A stretch of 64,000 nt of DNA from Streptomyces liliiviolaceus (GCF_018070025.1 NZ_JAGPYQ010000001.1:4340001-4404000); one strand, 5' to 3'. Positions 29,719 to 39,027 are shown, counted from the first letter of the stretch. The notes: generated from the sequence alone by a model not told the origin. Made by a program: numbers and translations.

Positions 29719-30110
29719 TTGTTTCCCTGCTGGTTGTGGCAGTACGCCGTGATGACACCGATCTTCTGACCGCGACCGGCATCGTAGCGGCCGTCTGCAG
29801 TCTTGCGCGTGTACTGCACGACCACAGTGAACTTCACCTGCCGCGGCCTCGGCACACCCGTCTCGAACACAACGCCGTCGTACTCCAGGTGATCGTGGTG
29901 ATCATCCCGGTCCACCCAAACACGCAAGGCTGCGTTGAGGGTGGGGCACTTCTTGATGTTGTGGCGGCGGGCGAAGTGATGCCAGCCCAGTTCCGAGTTG
30001 GTGACTCTCTGTAGGTGTCCCCGGCGCCAATACGGCGAGCTGTCATCATGCCGAGATGGCCCACGACATAGTGTTCTTCCTCGCTCCCGACGATGAGACT
30101 GCCGCTGCAA
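29694..30110 (-). CDS. toxin-like protein (possible BECR-fold ribonuclease tip)
   Basis: The C-terminal ~105 residues look like a secreted-toxin tip: LGWHHFARRHNIKKCPTLNA, a -x-W-V-D- segment, then RPRQVKFTVVVQYTRK and GQKIGVITAYCHNQQGNKC. A WHH-x2-x-RHN start with a later K-F-T and a final T-A-Y is the spacing seen in BECR-type RNase toxins (EndoU/Ntox group); this is pattern reading, not a search result. The only ATG is at 30110, inside the divergent gene, and no good ribosome site is visible, so this may be the tip of a longer toxin or an orphan toxin module. Cognate protector is probably the overlapping gene at 29383. Confidence 0.5.
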   Translation of the reverse strand: MQRQSHRRERGRTLCRGPSRHDDSSPYWRRGHLQRVTNSELGWHHFARRHNIKKCPTLNAALRVWVDRDDHHDHLEYDGVVFETGVPRPRQVKFTVVVQYTRKTADGRYDAGRGQKIGVITAYCHNQQGNKCPAWAKM

Positions 30111-30508
30111 CGTATTTGCAAAACCCTGGCCGGGCCTTTGAGTCTGTGACCTGCCGTTTCATTGAGCCAGACAGCGCCATCGCCGAGTGGGACATGTACT
30201 TCGAAGAGCCCTCGGCCGAGGTCCCGCCGCTTGAACAACTCCATGGGTGGTCGTGGCCCAAGTGGGTCACCGCCCCTTCGAACGATGGCGTTGAGGTGTT
30301 CGCTCTGCCGCAGCGGTTGACCCGGGCGTTGGCCAGCGCTAGCTCCGCCGAGCTGGAGGAGTTGGCAGGTCGCTGGATCATCCGGCTCAAATCTGCCGAC
30401 GGGGACGATATGACCGACGATGATCTATTAGCGGTCCTGCAAAGAGTTGCCCAGCTCGCGACGTCGGCGGTGGGCACGGGTGGTGGCCTCTACAGCTGGA
30501 GCTTCTGA
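30056..30508 (+). CDS. hypothetical acidic protein, immunity-like context
   Basis: A 150-aa soluble acidic protein from ATG 30056 (MAHDIVFFLAPDDETAAATY, then AIAEWDMYFEEPSAEVPPLE, then ELAGRWIIRLKSADG). No membrane segment or signal peptide. I do not recognise it with certainty; its size, acidity and place beside a toxin-like gene suggest an immunity-type protein. It is divergent from, and slightly overlaps, the toxin-like frame, which makes the toxin start at 30110 doubtful. Confidence 0.6.
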   Translation: MAHDIVFFLAPDDETAAATYLQNPGRAFESVTCRFIEPDSAIAEWDMYFEEPSAEVPPLEQLHGWSWPKWVTAPSNDGVEVFALPQRLTRALASASSAELEELAGRWIIRLKSADGDDMTDDDLLAVLQRVAQLATSAVGTGGGLYSWSF

Positions 30509-30717
30509 CCGTCCGGTGGAACTTCTTCGGGCAGTGGAATCGCCGTCCTGGTAGCCGGCCAGGAAGCACTTGCTGCAGCCGCTCGGAGGGGCCTGGCGAC
30601 TGCAGCAGAGATGAACTGCGCGTAGGCAGTCATGCTCGTGTCGGCGTACACGTGAACGTGGCCCAGGCAAGATTTCCGTGAGGCGGGAGTGTGCCACCGT
30701 GCGCCGATGACGGTCCG

Positions 30718-31220
30718 TCACGGGTAGCGGCGTCGGAGACCGGCCACGCGGATGACACGGTCATGCAGGAGCAGCACTCCGGCACGCCAGGCCATGATCC
30801 CCTTCTGGCGTTTCAGATCTGTGATCCGGATTTCATTGACGCCGGAGTTGAACGGGGTGGTGACTCCCTCGACGACTGCGTGCTGGTCTTCGCGGATGGC
30901 TCTGGCCCGGCTGGCCAAGGTTGAGAGACGGGAAACCGCAAGGTGTTCGACCCAGTCCGGCAGCGGGCCGGCGTCACGGAAGTCGAGCATCGCCGCGAAC
31001 TGCCGCACCACGTCATGGGTTCGGCCCAGCTCCGGACTGTTCTGAAGCAGCCGCCGGCGTGGCCTCAGCGGTGCGCAGGCCGCGTCGGGACGGTGTGGCG
31101 GTGATCCACCGTGCGACCTGGCGGAGTGAGGATGGCCGCTCGCGCGGTGTGTCGATCTGCAGACCGTGAAGCAGCGGCGCGATGGCCATCTGCCAGAGCG
31201 GGGCAGGCTCAAGAGCCACA
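30718..31220 (-). pseudogene. ISL3-family transposase remnant
   Basis: The minus strand holds only the C-terminal part of an ISL3 transposase in two frames. Upstream piece: SSLRQVARWITATPSR; after a frame change near 31080: LLQNSPELGRTHDVVRQFAA, then WVEHLAVSRLSTLAS and the family end TPFNSGVNEIRITDLKRQKG. In ISL3 enzymes the last block is usually W-S-N-G-x-x-E-G-x-x-N-x-x-K; the acidic residue pattern is partly kept. The N-terminal half is gone. Inactive. Confidence 0.75.
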
Positions 31221-31307
31221 TATAGACCTGAGCTGCATAAATACCCTCTTTATTATCGCGACCGCCCGGCACAGGCGTCGCACGGCAGGGTGGCTGACGA
31301 CCGTCTA

Positions 31308-32453
31308 CTGACCTTGCTGACGTGATGTCGTGGGGGTCGACAAGCTGTGGTTGTCGCAGTAGGCCGGTCACATGAGGTATCCGCAAGGGGGCGGGCTGAC
31401 CGCGGAGCGACGGACGTTTCGCGAGCACATCCGGATGCAGGCGGCCGAGTTATTCGCCCTGGGACACGACAACGCCACCATCGCCAAGCAGTTACGTGTC
31501 AGCGTGCGGTCGGTACAGCGGTGGCATCAGGCATGGGAGCACGGCGGAACGCCGGCCCTGGTGTCGAAGGGGCAGGCGTCCAGGCCCAAGCTGAGTGAGG
31601 CACTGTTCGAGGTTCTCGAGCAGGAGCTGGCCAGGGGGCCGGTGGCGCACGGCTGGCCGGACCAGACCTGGACGCTGGCGCGGATCAAGACGCTGATCGG
31701 GCGCCGGTTCCACAAGAGCATGACGCTGTCGGCGATCGCGCAGATGCTGCACCGGCACGGCTTCAGTCACCAGGTCCCGGCCCGCCGCGCGAGCGAGCGC
31801 GACGAGGACGCAGTCACCGGGTGGGCGAAGGAGACATGGGCCCGGGTGGAAACGCCGTGGCGGCGCTTGGGGCCTGGTTGTGCTTCGAAGACGAGGCCGG
31901 GTTCTCGATGACGCCGCCCACAGCCCGCACCTGGGCCAGGCGCGGACACACACCCGTCATCCGAGTGCGGGGCCGCTCCCAGCGCCGTTTCTCCATCGCC
32001 GCTCTGGCCTGCTACAAGCAGGGCGAACGCTCACGCCTGATCTACCGGCCCAAACAACACGTCGACCACAAGCAGGGCGGCAGACGCAGCTTCACCTGGA
32101 CCGACTACCGCGACCTGCTCATCGCCGCCCACCAGCAACTCGGCGCACCGATTGTGCTCGTGTGGGACAACCTGAACGTGCACAAAGACCGTCGGCTGCG
32201 GGAGTTCATCGACACCCACGACTGGGTCAACTGCTACTTCCTGCCGTCTTATGCACCCGATCTCAACCCCGTCGAGGGCATCTGGTCACTGCTGCGACGC
32301 AGCAGTCAGGCCAACACCGCTTTCACCGACCCTGACCACCTCATGAGCGCGCTTCGGCACGGTCTCCGCCAGATCCAGTACCGCAGCAACCTCGTCGATG
32401 GATGTCTCTCCGAAACCGGCCTCACCTTGACGACATCACGGCAACAACCTCAG
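31308..32453 (+). mobile_element. IS630-family insertion sequence, 1146 bp, TA flanks
   Basis: The left end CTGACCTTGCTGACGTGATG (31308) and the reversed right end CTGAGGTTGTTGCCGTGATG (ending 32453) are inverted repeats matching at 16 of these 20 positions and continuing GTCGT inward. Both ends abut TA (31306-31307 and 32454-32455), the duplicated target expected for IS630/Tc1 elements. The transposase stop codon uses the right-hand TA. Looks structurally complete. Confidence 0.88.
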
Positions 32454-32456
32454 TAA
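31372..32456 (+). CDS. IS630-family transposase, two frames joined by -1 shift
   Basis: Frame one (from ATG 31372) encodes the helix-turn-helix part: LFALGHDNATIAKQLRVSVR, then SVQRWHQAW, and a winged-helix stretch (TLSAIAQMLHRHGFSHQVP). At TTGGGGCC (31867-31874) a -1 shift joins it to the DDE part: WLCFEDEAGFSMTPP, IVLVWDNLNVHKDRR and LPSYAPDLNPVEGIWSLLRR. The three acidic residues are present. Some IS630 members make transposase by programmed -1 frameshifting; the site here (TTG GGG C) is plausible but not a classic heptamer, so decay by indel is the alternative. Confidence 0.8.
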
Positions 32457-32523
32457 CGGTGCGCGCGGGGGCCTAGTGTGTGAGGGCACCGTCCTCCATT
32501 CGAGTTGCAGGGAGCATCAGGTC

Positions 32524-33483
32524 GTGAAGGTCGAGATCCAGCCGGACGTACGCGAGACCGCCGCCCGTCTCGGAGCAGACGTCCCCTACGCGCTGAAGGC
32601 TGTGGCCGGCCAGCTGGCTGATGATCCCGACATTGGCCGGCCCTCGGGACTGCCTGGCATGCTGACGGTGACGGTGAACGGCGACATGTTCGACGACTGC
32701 CCCGACTTGTCCGTCGGCTACCTCCGCGAACCGGACCGGATCGAGATCCGCTTCTTGGAAGCGCTCCCCTCCCCCGAGATCTCCGCAGATGCTCCTGACC
32801 AGGAGCAGCACCAGGAGCAGAGGCGAGATGAGTACCCGCCTGACGGCGTTGTTGGCGCCGCGGCCACCGTACGGGAGGTCGCCGACGCCTGGCGGCGCAT
32901 CACCGGCTGGCTGAAGCAGCACGCCCCCGACTCCTACGCAGCGCTCCGCGCCGGCGCCAGTCCAGCTTCCATCGCTGCACTGGAAGAGGATCTCGGCATC
33001 CCGATACCCGTTGAGCTGCGCACGCTGTGGATGCTGACCGGCGGCGACGACGGAGCCGACGGCTGGGGATGCCTCCCGGGCAACAGGGCACTGATGAACC
33101 TGGACGCCGTGGCCGCCCGCTACCGGCTCAAGACGGACGCCCAGACCCAGCAGGACGTCCTCAACGCCGGCCGTCCCGAGGAGGAGCGGATCACCGTGTG
33201 GGAGGCGACCCGGATTCCGGTGATCGCCCTGGGGCCGGCCGACCACACCATGGGCCTGTACCTGGACGCCGCTACCGGCTACCTGGGCTTCTTCTCCCGC
33301 GAGGTCGAAACCCCCGGCGACGTACTCGACACGCTGGTCACCTACCTGGAAGAGACCGCCGACATGCTGGAGGCCCCGGCCCTGGCCGCACGGGACAAGC
33401 CTGGCCTGATCGGCGGAACGCTGATCTGGCTCAGCAGCATCAACCCGGCACACGAGGAACGCTGGCAGCCCCTGTCCAGCTGA
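32524..33483 (+). CDS. SUKH (SMI1/KNR4)-domain protein
   Basis: A 319-aa soluble protein. The first ~80 residues form a separate domain (VPYALKAVAGQLADDPDIGR, then CPDLSVGYLREPDRIEIRFL); a charged linker follows (EQHQEQRRDE). The C-terminal ~190 residues are a SUKH domain: ASPASIAALEEDLGIPIPVE, LRTLWMLTGGDDG, TVWEATRIPVIALGPADHTM. SUKH proteins often serve as immunity proteins against nuclease toxins. It is convergent with the secreted nuclease gene at 33556, which fits but does not prove that pairing. GTG 32524 has GGGAG about 9 nt upstream. Confidence 0.8.
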   Translation: MKVEIQPDVRETAARLGADVPYALKAVAGQLADDPDIGRPSGLPGMLTVTVNGDMFDDCPDLSVGYLREPDRIEIRFLEALPSPEISADAPDQEQHQEQRRDEYPPDGVVGAAATVREVADAWRRITGWLKQHAPDSYAALRAGASPASIAALEEDLGIPIPVELRTLWMLTGGDDGADGWGCLPGNRALMNLDAVAARYRLKTDAQTQQDVLNAGRPEEERITVWEATRIPVIALGPADHTMGLYLDAATGYLGFFSREVETPGDVLDTLVTYLEETADMLEAPALAARDKPGLIGGTLIWLSSINPAHEERWQPLSS

Positions 33484-33499
33484 CCACATACGAGAAGGA

Positions 33500-33516
33500 C
33501 CAGCCCTGCGGGCTGG
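33500..33516. terminator. bidirectional terminator hairpin
   Basis: Perfect 7-bp stem CCAGCCC / GGGCTGG with a TGC loop, followed by CCCCCCTT. It sits in the 72-bp gap between the convergent SUKH and nuclease genes and can serve both. Confidence 0.6.
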
Positions 33517-33555
33517 CCCCCCTTACGACTTCACGTATCCGGTGCTCGGACTACG

Positions 33556-35646
33556 TCAGCCGATCTTCTTCCATGTGCAGGTAGTTGCGGTCGACGTGCA
33601 GTGCTCGTATCCCGGCAGGGTCACAAAGAATCCGTCACCGTCCAGCAGCCGCCACGACGGGGCCGGATAGTCCTTGAACGCTTCCTCGTTCTGCACGCTG
33701 TCGATAGCAGCGCGTCCGCACCGCTCCGTGCCGCTCGGCCCGTTCGTCACGGCACGCGTGTCTGCGAGGAGACCGAAGTTCGCCGAGCCATCGCCCATCT
33801 TGTCTGTGAACAGCTGCGCACACTTGGTTCCCGAGGTCACCAGGTTCACGCCCTGCGGGTAGCCACCGGACTCGTGCGTCGAAGCCATCGCATACTCGTC
33901 GCAGTCGACCGATCCCACCGACGCATCGGAGGGGTGGATACTCCAGGCGGAGCCGGAACCGCAGATGACGTTCCTGCTGTTGGCTTTCGTCCACTTCGCG
34001 CCGGTACTGGTCGTCAGAGGAGTGTCCGGGCCCAGGTAGTGCAGCAGCGAGTCCCACCGCTTGGACCCTGCGTGGTCGGGCATCACCTGCTGCATGTACC
34101 AGTAGTAGCCCCCCGCAGCCGGGTATTTGTTGGTGTCCACGGTGTAGGTCGGCTTGAAGAACGGCAGTACACAGCCCGGCAGCGACCCGCCGACGAAGTC
34201 GTCACAGCGAGGCGCGAACTCCTGTACCTCCGGAATTCCGGAAGTACCGAAGTCGGCGGTGTCCGATGCGGTCGCGCTGGCATCCACGCTCGCGGTCACC
34301 GACCAGCCGAGATCGATGATCTCCTTGCCCGTTCCGTTCCAGGTGGTGGCGCGGGTGCCCCACCTGCCGTCGGTGTAGGCGTTCCAGTCGTCCGCGTCCC
34401 AGTAGGCGCTGTCGCCCGCCGCGTTGTCGAAGTCGTCGGCCCAGCGGATCACCGACGTATTGCACGACTCGCACGTCGACTGGGTGTTCCACTTCAGGGT
34501 GACGCCGTCGAGAGCGGCATCGATGCTCACCGGCATGATGCGGATCTGCTGGTCGAACTCCGCGAAGTTGGTGCCGCCGGCGGCTTTGTTCGGGTACGCC
34601 TTGATGCGCTGTTCGAAGTCGAAGACGGCGTGGCCGATCGTCGCCTCCTCCGGGTCGACGAACAGCAGCCTCGCCGACCCGATGCTCTTCAGGCACGCGT
34701 CGGTGCGGTTCATGTAGTCCGCGCCAACCGGCTCGTCGGAGCACCAGCTGACCAGGTCCGCCAACGGCGCGTCAGCCGCCACCTCAGCCGCCTCGGCGGA
34801 CGACTTGCCCGCCTTGCGGGCCTTCGCCGCGGTCGCCTCCCGCAGCGCCTTCGTGCGCTGTTCCGCGCGCGCCTTCGACTCCGCGGTGGGCGGGGACAGC
34901 TCGATACACAGCTTGCGGCCCTCACCGTCCTGCTTGCCGCAGGTCCGCTCCTGGGTGGCTTCCCGCTTCACCGTCCCGTCGGCGTTGAACGTCGGCAAGG
35001 CCGGGCCCGGATCCGTCCGGGTGACCTCGATGTTCTCCTGCGCGGTCGTATTGATCGTCGACGACGTCTGCGCGGCAGGGAACTTCACGTACGGCTCGAT
35101 GCGGAAGTCCGCCCACGGCGACCAGGTCGTCTCGTACAGACTGCCGTCATAGGCGGAGGTGCGGAACTTGTACAGCACCCCGGGCTTGAGAATGCCGTAC
35201 GGCACCGTCACCTTCGCCGTGGCGCCGGAGGCCACATACGGCGACACCAGCACGTTGTTCGAACCCGCCCCGTCGAGGTCGACTTCCGTCCCCGGGGTGC
35301 CGTCCGCTTTCGCGGTATACACCTGGAACGTCTCGGTGGAAGTGTCACCGTCCGCGTCGGTCACCGTGTTCCGCAGCACCACCTCCGGTGCGATGACCCG
35401 CCAGACCGAGCCCGATTTAGCGAACTTCGGGCCGGCCGACGGAGCGGTGCCCGACACCGGCCGCGCACCCCCCGCAGCGATCGCGGCAAGGTCCTGCGGT
35501 CCGGCCGCCGCGACCTCCGCCGGAGAATCCTCCAAGCCCGGCACGGGCGGCGTGGGGGCCGCGGCCGCGGTGCCCATCCCCGCCACCAAGGCCAGCGCGG
35601 CACCGGCCGCAACATGTCTCCACGCCGACACACGTAAGAGTCTCAA
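33556..35646 (-). CDS. secreted multidomain protein with NucA/NucB-type nuclease domain
   Basis: About 696 aa. Signal peptide: basic start then VAAGAALALVAGMGTAAAA. A beta-rich region follows (ILKPGVLYKFRTSAYDGSLY, ETTWSPWADFRIEPYVKFP), like the N-terminal repeats of large secreted actinobacterial toxin/Rhs-type proteins. An Ala/Lys-rich helix lies near residue 270-300. The C-terminus holds SVDCDEYAMASTHESGGYPQ, matching the C-D-E-Y-P-F-A-S-T core of NucA/NucB deoxyribonucleases (Pro and Phe replaced by Ala-Met). Eight or more cysteines fit an extracellular protein. I prefer TTG 35646 (GGGGAG 9 nt upstream); an ATG at 35715 would precede the signal peptide by 23 residues. Likely an exported DNase used in competition or nutrition. 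Confidence 0.78.
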   Translation of the reverse strand: MRLLRVSAWRHVAAGAALALVAGMGTAAAAPTPPVPGLEDSPAEVAAAGPQDLAAIAAGGARPVSGTAPSAGPKFAKSGSVWRVIAPEVVLRNTVTDADGDTSTETFQVYTAKADGTPGTEVDLDGAGSNNVLVSPYVASGATAKVTVPYGILKPGVLYKFRTSAYDGSLYETTWSPWADFRIEPYVKFPAAQTSSTINTTAQENIEVTRTDPGPALPTFNADGTVKREATQERTCGKQDGEGRKLCIELSPPTAESKARAEQRTKALREATAAKARKAGKSSAEAAEVAADAPLADLVSWCSDEPVGADYMNRTDACLKSIGSARLLFVDPEEATIGHAVFDFEQRIKAYPNKAAGGTNFAEFDQQIRIMPVSIDAALDGVTLKWNTQSTCESCNTSVIRWADDFDNAAGDSAYWDADDWNAYTDGRWGTRATTWNGTGKEIIDLGWSVTASVDASATASDTADFGTSGIPEVQEFAPRCDDFVGGSLPGCVLPFFKPTYTVDTNKYPAAGGYYWYMQQVMPDHAGSKRWDSLLHYLGPDTPLTTSTGAKWTKANSRNVICGSGSAWSIHPSDASVGSVDCDEYAMASTHESGGYPQGVNLVTSGTKCAQLFTDKMGDGSANFGLLADTRAVTNGPSGTERCGRAAIDSVQNEEAFKDYPAPSWRLLDGDGFFVTLPGYEHCTSTATTCTWKKIG

Positions 35647-36455
35647 TGCGTCAATCTCCCCTGTGAGTTCGTGAGTTGTACACAACAGCCTGCGAACCCC
35701 ACCACGCCCCGACACAAAGCAACATGATCGAAATCATGGTTTGCCGGGCGTCAACCTCTTCAGGCCACAGCGCCGCACCAGAGCCACAACGCACCACCAG
35801 CCGCGGCAGGAACCGGCGAACTGCGGCACGTGGGCCGCCGGTGCCACCCGTTCACCAGCGGTAGGGGACTTCGGCCACCCTTCGAGTGAGGTGCGACCAC
35901 AGCGCACCCCCATCGGCGTGGAGAGAACAAAGGAGAATGTGCAGGATGCTCCACTACGGCGCGTCTTCGATATCGCCCCCGCCCGGACTGTCGAACATAT
36001 GACCTAATCGCGGGCGTGGGTCTCGATCTGTCTCCCCCACGATCCAACCGGGCTGCACGCACACAGGCCCCGCCCGGCCAAGCTGTACTGGTAGGCCCTG
36101 AACGCCGGCCGCCACGCATAGAACCCCACCGTCAGACCCGCCCTGGACCGGCTGCCGAGAACGCGGACCCGCCGGACGATCAGGCAACGGCAGGGCAGCG
36201 GACGCCGTCAGCCCCGCTCGCCGCTGCGCCGATCACCTCGTCAACGGAGGATGCGAAGACGGCTGCACCCCATGGCCAGCTCGACGTGTGAGCGGTGACG
36301 GCCGCCCGGGCTCTCGCAGGGTGTGTCACAGACCCAGGGAGTCTCAGGCGGCGCGCCAGCCGCAGACGAGACGCGGTCGCCGCCGATGGGTTTGCGGAGC
36401 CGAGGAAGGAAATAGGGCCGCGCGGCCGTCGGCGCGGCACAGATAACCTGCGCCA
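35647..36455. other. intergenic, no supported gene
   Basis: About 810 bases between divergent genes. It should contain both promoters. Around 35700-35760 the sequence is less GC-rich than its surroundings. No open frame here looks genuine. Confidence 0.4.
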
Positions 36456-37385
36456 ATGAAGCGGATTCAGCGGGCCGCCGGCGTGATCGTCGGCTCAGCG
36501 GTGGGTGATGCCCTGGGTGGCCCCTTCGAGTTCGGTCCTCAGGGAGCGTTCTCCGCGCGGTTTCCCGCGCCCGGTACCGGTGGCGAGATGTGCGGAGGCG
36601 GTGGCTGGGACCCCGGCGAGGCGACCGACGACACGCAGATGGCTGTCCTGGTGGCGGAGTCGCTGCTGGAGCGTTGCGGACTGGATCTGCCGGACATCTT
36701 CGCCCGCTTCCAGCGGTGGGCGGCATCAGAGCCCAAGGACATCGGCTTGCAGACCGAAGACGTTCTGACCAACGGCATGCCCTGGGACCTCGCCGCCGCA
36801 ATCCATTTCCAGGTCAACCAGCGAGCAGCGGGAAACGGCTCCCTGATGCGGGCATCGACCTCCGCGGTCCACTTCGCGGCCGCCGGCCAAGAGGCCACCA
36901 TGGACGCGGCCCGCCGCATCGCAGCCCTCACCCACGGCGACCGCGCGGCCTGGGAAGGCACCGCGATCTACCACGAACTGATCCGCCTGGCATTCGAGGA
37001 CACCGACCCCCTCACCGCGCTCCCGGACATCCTGACTCAGGTCCACCCCGACCACCGCGGCCGTTACGCCACCGTCCTCACGCCCGACTGGCACCCCGAT
37101 CAGGCGACCGAGTTCAACGGTGCCGTCTGGCCCTGCCTGGGCTCCGCCGTCTGGGCCCTACGCACCACCGCCAGCTTCGAAGACGCGATACGCGCGGCGA
37201 TCGACCTCGGCGGCGACACGGACACCGTCGCCGCGGTGACCGGAGGCCTAGCGGGGGCGCACTACGGCCTGGATGCTATCCCTGCCCACTGGACCCAGCC
37301 GCTTCACATTCCCCTCCCAGGATTCGACGGAAGAGTGCTGCACCTGCCAGATCTGCTCCGCCTTGCACACCTCCTCGGAGGCTGA
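36456..37385 (+). CDS. ADP-ribosylglycohydrolase family protein
   Basis: A 309-aa enzyme of the DraG/ARH type that removes ADP-ribose from modified targets with a dinuclear Mg2+ centre. The metal-binding motifs are present: GSAVGDALGGPFEFG at the start, ATDDTQMAVLVAESLL, QRAAGNGSLMRAS and the C-terminal DLGGDTDTVAAVTGGLAGAH. Length is normal for the family. ATG at 36456. It stands alone, and the substrate (protein, nucleic acid or small molecule) cannot be told from sequence; in this toxin-rich stretch a protective role against ADP-ribosylation is possible. Confidence 0.92.
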   Translation: MKRIQRAAGVIVGSAVGDALGGPFEFGPQGAFSARFPAPGTGGEMCGGGGWDPGEATDDTQMAVLVAESLLERCGLDLPDIFARFQRWAASEPKDIGLQTEDVLTNGMPWDLAAAIHFQVNQRAAGNGSLMRASTSAVHFAAAGQEATMDAARRIAALTHGDRAAWEGTAIYHELIRLAFEDTDPLTALPDILTQVHPDHRGRYATVLTPDWHPDQATEFNGAVWPCLGSAVWALRTTASFEDAIRAAIDLGGDTDTVAAVTGGLAGAHYGLDAIPAHWTQPLHIPLPGFDGRVLHLPDLLRLAHLLGG

Positions 37386-37459
37386 ACCGGGTGCTGCTCC
37401 GCGCTCTCCACGAACTCCGGCCCTCAGCCGCAGTCACCCGACCAATGGCTTCTCGCGGA

Positions 37460-37481
37460 TAACGGGCCCACAGGCCCGTTA
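37460..37481 (+). terminator. terminator-like hairpin after the glycohydrolase gene
   Basis: A 9-bp perfect stem TAACGGGCC / GGCCCGTTA around CACA, 75 bp after the glycohydrolase stop, followed by AAATT. Confidence 0.6.
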
Positions 37482-37501
37482 AAATTGCCGACGAGCTATT
37501 A

Positions 37502-37624
37502 GATTCCGGCAACCATCCGCCGGATCGGCGTCAGGCGTCTGGAGACGTGGCTACGCAACCGCAAGGTCACCTGCACTGTCCGGCTCGCCGAGACTGCCGT
37601 CCAGGCCGCCGAGCTCCAGGTCGA
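37502..37624 (+). pseudogene. IS110-family transposase fragment
   Basis: About 41 codons without start: TIRRIGVRRLETWLRNRKV, then RLAETAVQAAELQ. This matches the middle of IS110-family transposases (RIG-x-x-RLETWLR-NRKV and AVQAAE). Nothing of the catalytic N- or C-terminal domains is nearby. A short relic. Confidence 0.5.
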
Positions 37625-38021
37625 GTGCATAAGGATCCGAACAAGCGAAATCGCAACTGCTCCCCCTGTGGCAGGGTTCCGCCCGTAGTGAGACCCCGAC
37701 AGCGTCACGAACCTGTGAACGTGTGTTCGCTCGTCGCTTTCAACCGGCGGCTTCAGCCCAGTAGTCCTTGAGCATCTGGCCTGGCCAACCGGGCTCGCGA
37801 ACTTCGCCGCGCGGTCCCATCTCCGCGAAGAAGGGGGCAAGGTCGTAGATCGGTGTTCCGTCGACCGCGTCAAGGTCGCTCACGTGCAGGTCCAGGCTGT
37901 CGACCTTCAACAGCCGCGGGAAACTGGTCGCGAGCTGGTTAGGGCGCCGGTGATTCCTGTGTACGAACGTGCCCGAGGGCTCCCAACGGGAATCGCCTCG
38001 CGGGCTCCGCGCGTGCAGGGC

Positions 38022-38111
38022 AACGTCCTCCGGCGACGCCTGACTGAAGTGCCAGGTCACCACCAGAACGTCCTCCGGCGACGCCTGACTGAAGTGCCAG
38101 GTCACCACCAG
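38022..38111. repeat. exact 45-bp tandem duplication
   Basis: Two adjacent identical 45-bp units, 38022-38066 and 38067-38111, each starting AACGTCCTCC and ending GTCACCACCAG. Inside the TrmO-like pseudogene they add exactly 15 codons in frame. It lies 25 bp from the IS5-family insertion point. Confidence 0.95.
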
Positions 38112-38136
38112 ATGGGAAAACTCTTCGAGGCCCTTA

Positions 38137-39027
38137 CAACGGCTAACACAAAGAGGTGGATCGGTGCTGGTGGCCGTGTCCGGCACGGGAGATAAGTGTT
38201 CGATCCGGTGTGGGGATGTCGCCGTGGATCGTGTCGGATGAGCTGTGGGACCTCCTGGAGCCGCTGTTGCCGAAGCGTCAGCGCAGGTTCCGGTATCCCG
38301 GCCGCAAGCCGTTGCCGGACCGGGAAGTGCTGTGCGGGATCTTGTACGTGCTGCACACCGGGATCCAGTGGGAATACCTACCCCAGGAGCTGGGCTTCGG
38401 GTCGGGCATGACGTGCTGGCGACGGCTGAGGGACTGGAATGAGGCCGGTGTGTGGCAGCGGCTGCACGAGGTTCTGCTCGCCGAGCTGAACGCGGCCTCC
38501 CGGCTGGACTGGTCCCGCTGCGTAGTCGACTCCTCCCACGTCAGAGCCTTAAAAGGGGGCAGCACACGGGTCCCTCGCCGGTCGACAGGGGCAGGGCAGG
38601 CTCGAAGCACCACGTGATCACCGACGGGCACGGCACCCCGCTCGCGGTTCTGCTGACCGGAGGTCACCGTAACGACGTCACCCAGCTGCTGCCCCTGCTC
38701 GATGCGATCCCACCTGTCCGCGGCCGAGTCGGCCGACCACGCCGCAGACCTGACTCGCTCTTCGCGGACCGTGGCTACGACCATGACATCTACCGCGACC
38801 AGGTCCGCGCCCGCGGCATCGTGCCGGCCATCGCCCGTCGAGGCACACGACACGGCACCGGACTGGGCACCTATCGGTGGGTGGTCGAGCGTACCTTCGC
38901 CTGGCTCCACGGCTTCCGGCGTCTGCGCATCCGCTGGGAACGCAGGGCCGACATACACGAAGCGTTCCTCAAACTCGCCTGCTGCCTCATCACCCACCGA
39001 CAACTCGGCTCATTGCGTTAGCCGTTG
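38137..39027 (+). mobile_element. IS5-family (IS427-like) insertion sequence, 891 bp, TTA target duplication
   Basis: Ends: left CAACGGCTAACACAAAGAG (38137), right reversed CAACGGCTAACGCAATGAG (ends 39027), 17 of 19 identical. TTA flanks both sides (38134-38136 and 39028-39030), the T-N-A duplication typical of the IS427 group. Precise excision would rebuild the TrmO-like gene. The clean structure suggests a recent, possibly active insertion. Confidence 0.92.
38216..39021 (+). CDS. IS5-family transposase (two frames, programmed -1 frameshift likely)
   Basis: First frame from ATG 38216: MSPWIVSDELWDLLEPLLPK, REVLCGILYVLHTGIQWEYL, GSGMTCWRRLRDWNEAGVWQ and the first catalytic block CVVDSSHVRALKGG. 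At TTAAAAGGGGGC (38551-38562) a -1 shift leads into HTGPSPVDRGRAGSKHHVIT, LTGGHRNDVTQLLPLLDAIP, LFADRGYDHD and YRWVVERTFAWLHGFRRLRI. D, D and E are all present. Streptomyces elements of this type commonly split here and use frameshifting, so I regard it as intact. The stop lies in the right inverted repeat. Confidence 0.88.

Noticed and set aside
33601..35637. 678-codon plus-strand frame opposite the nuclease gene
   Set aside because: Arg/Val/Gly-rich mirror of the sense gene, no recognisable motif; the minus-strand protein has a signal peptide and nuclease core.
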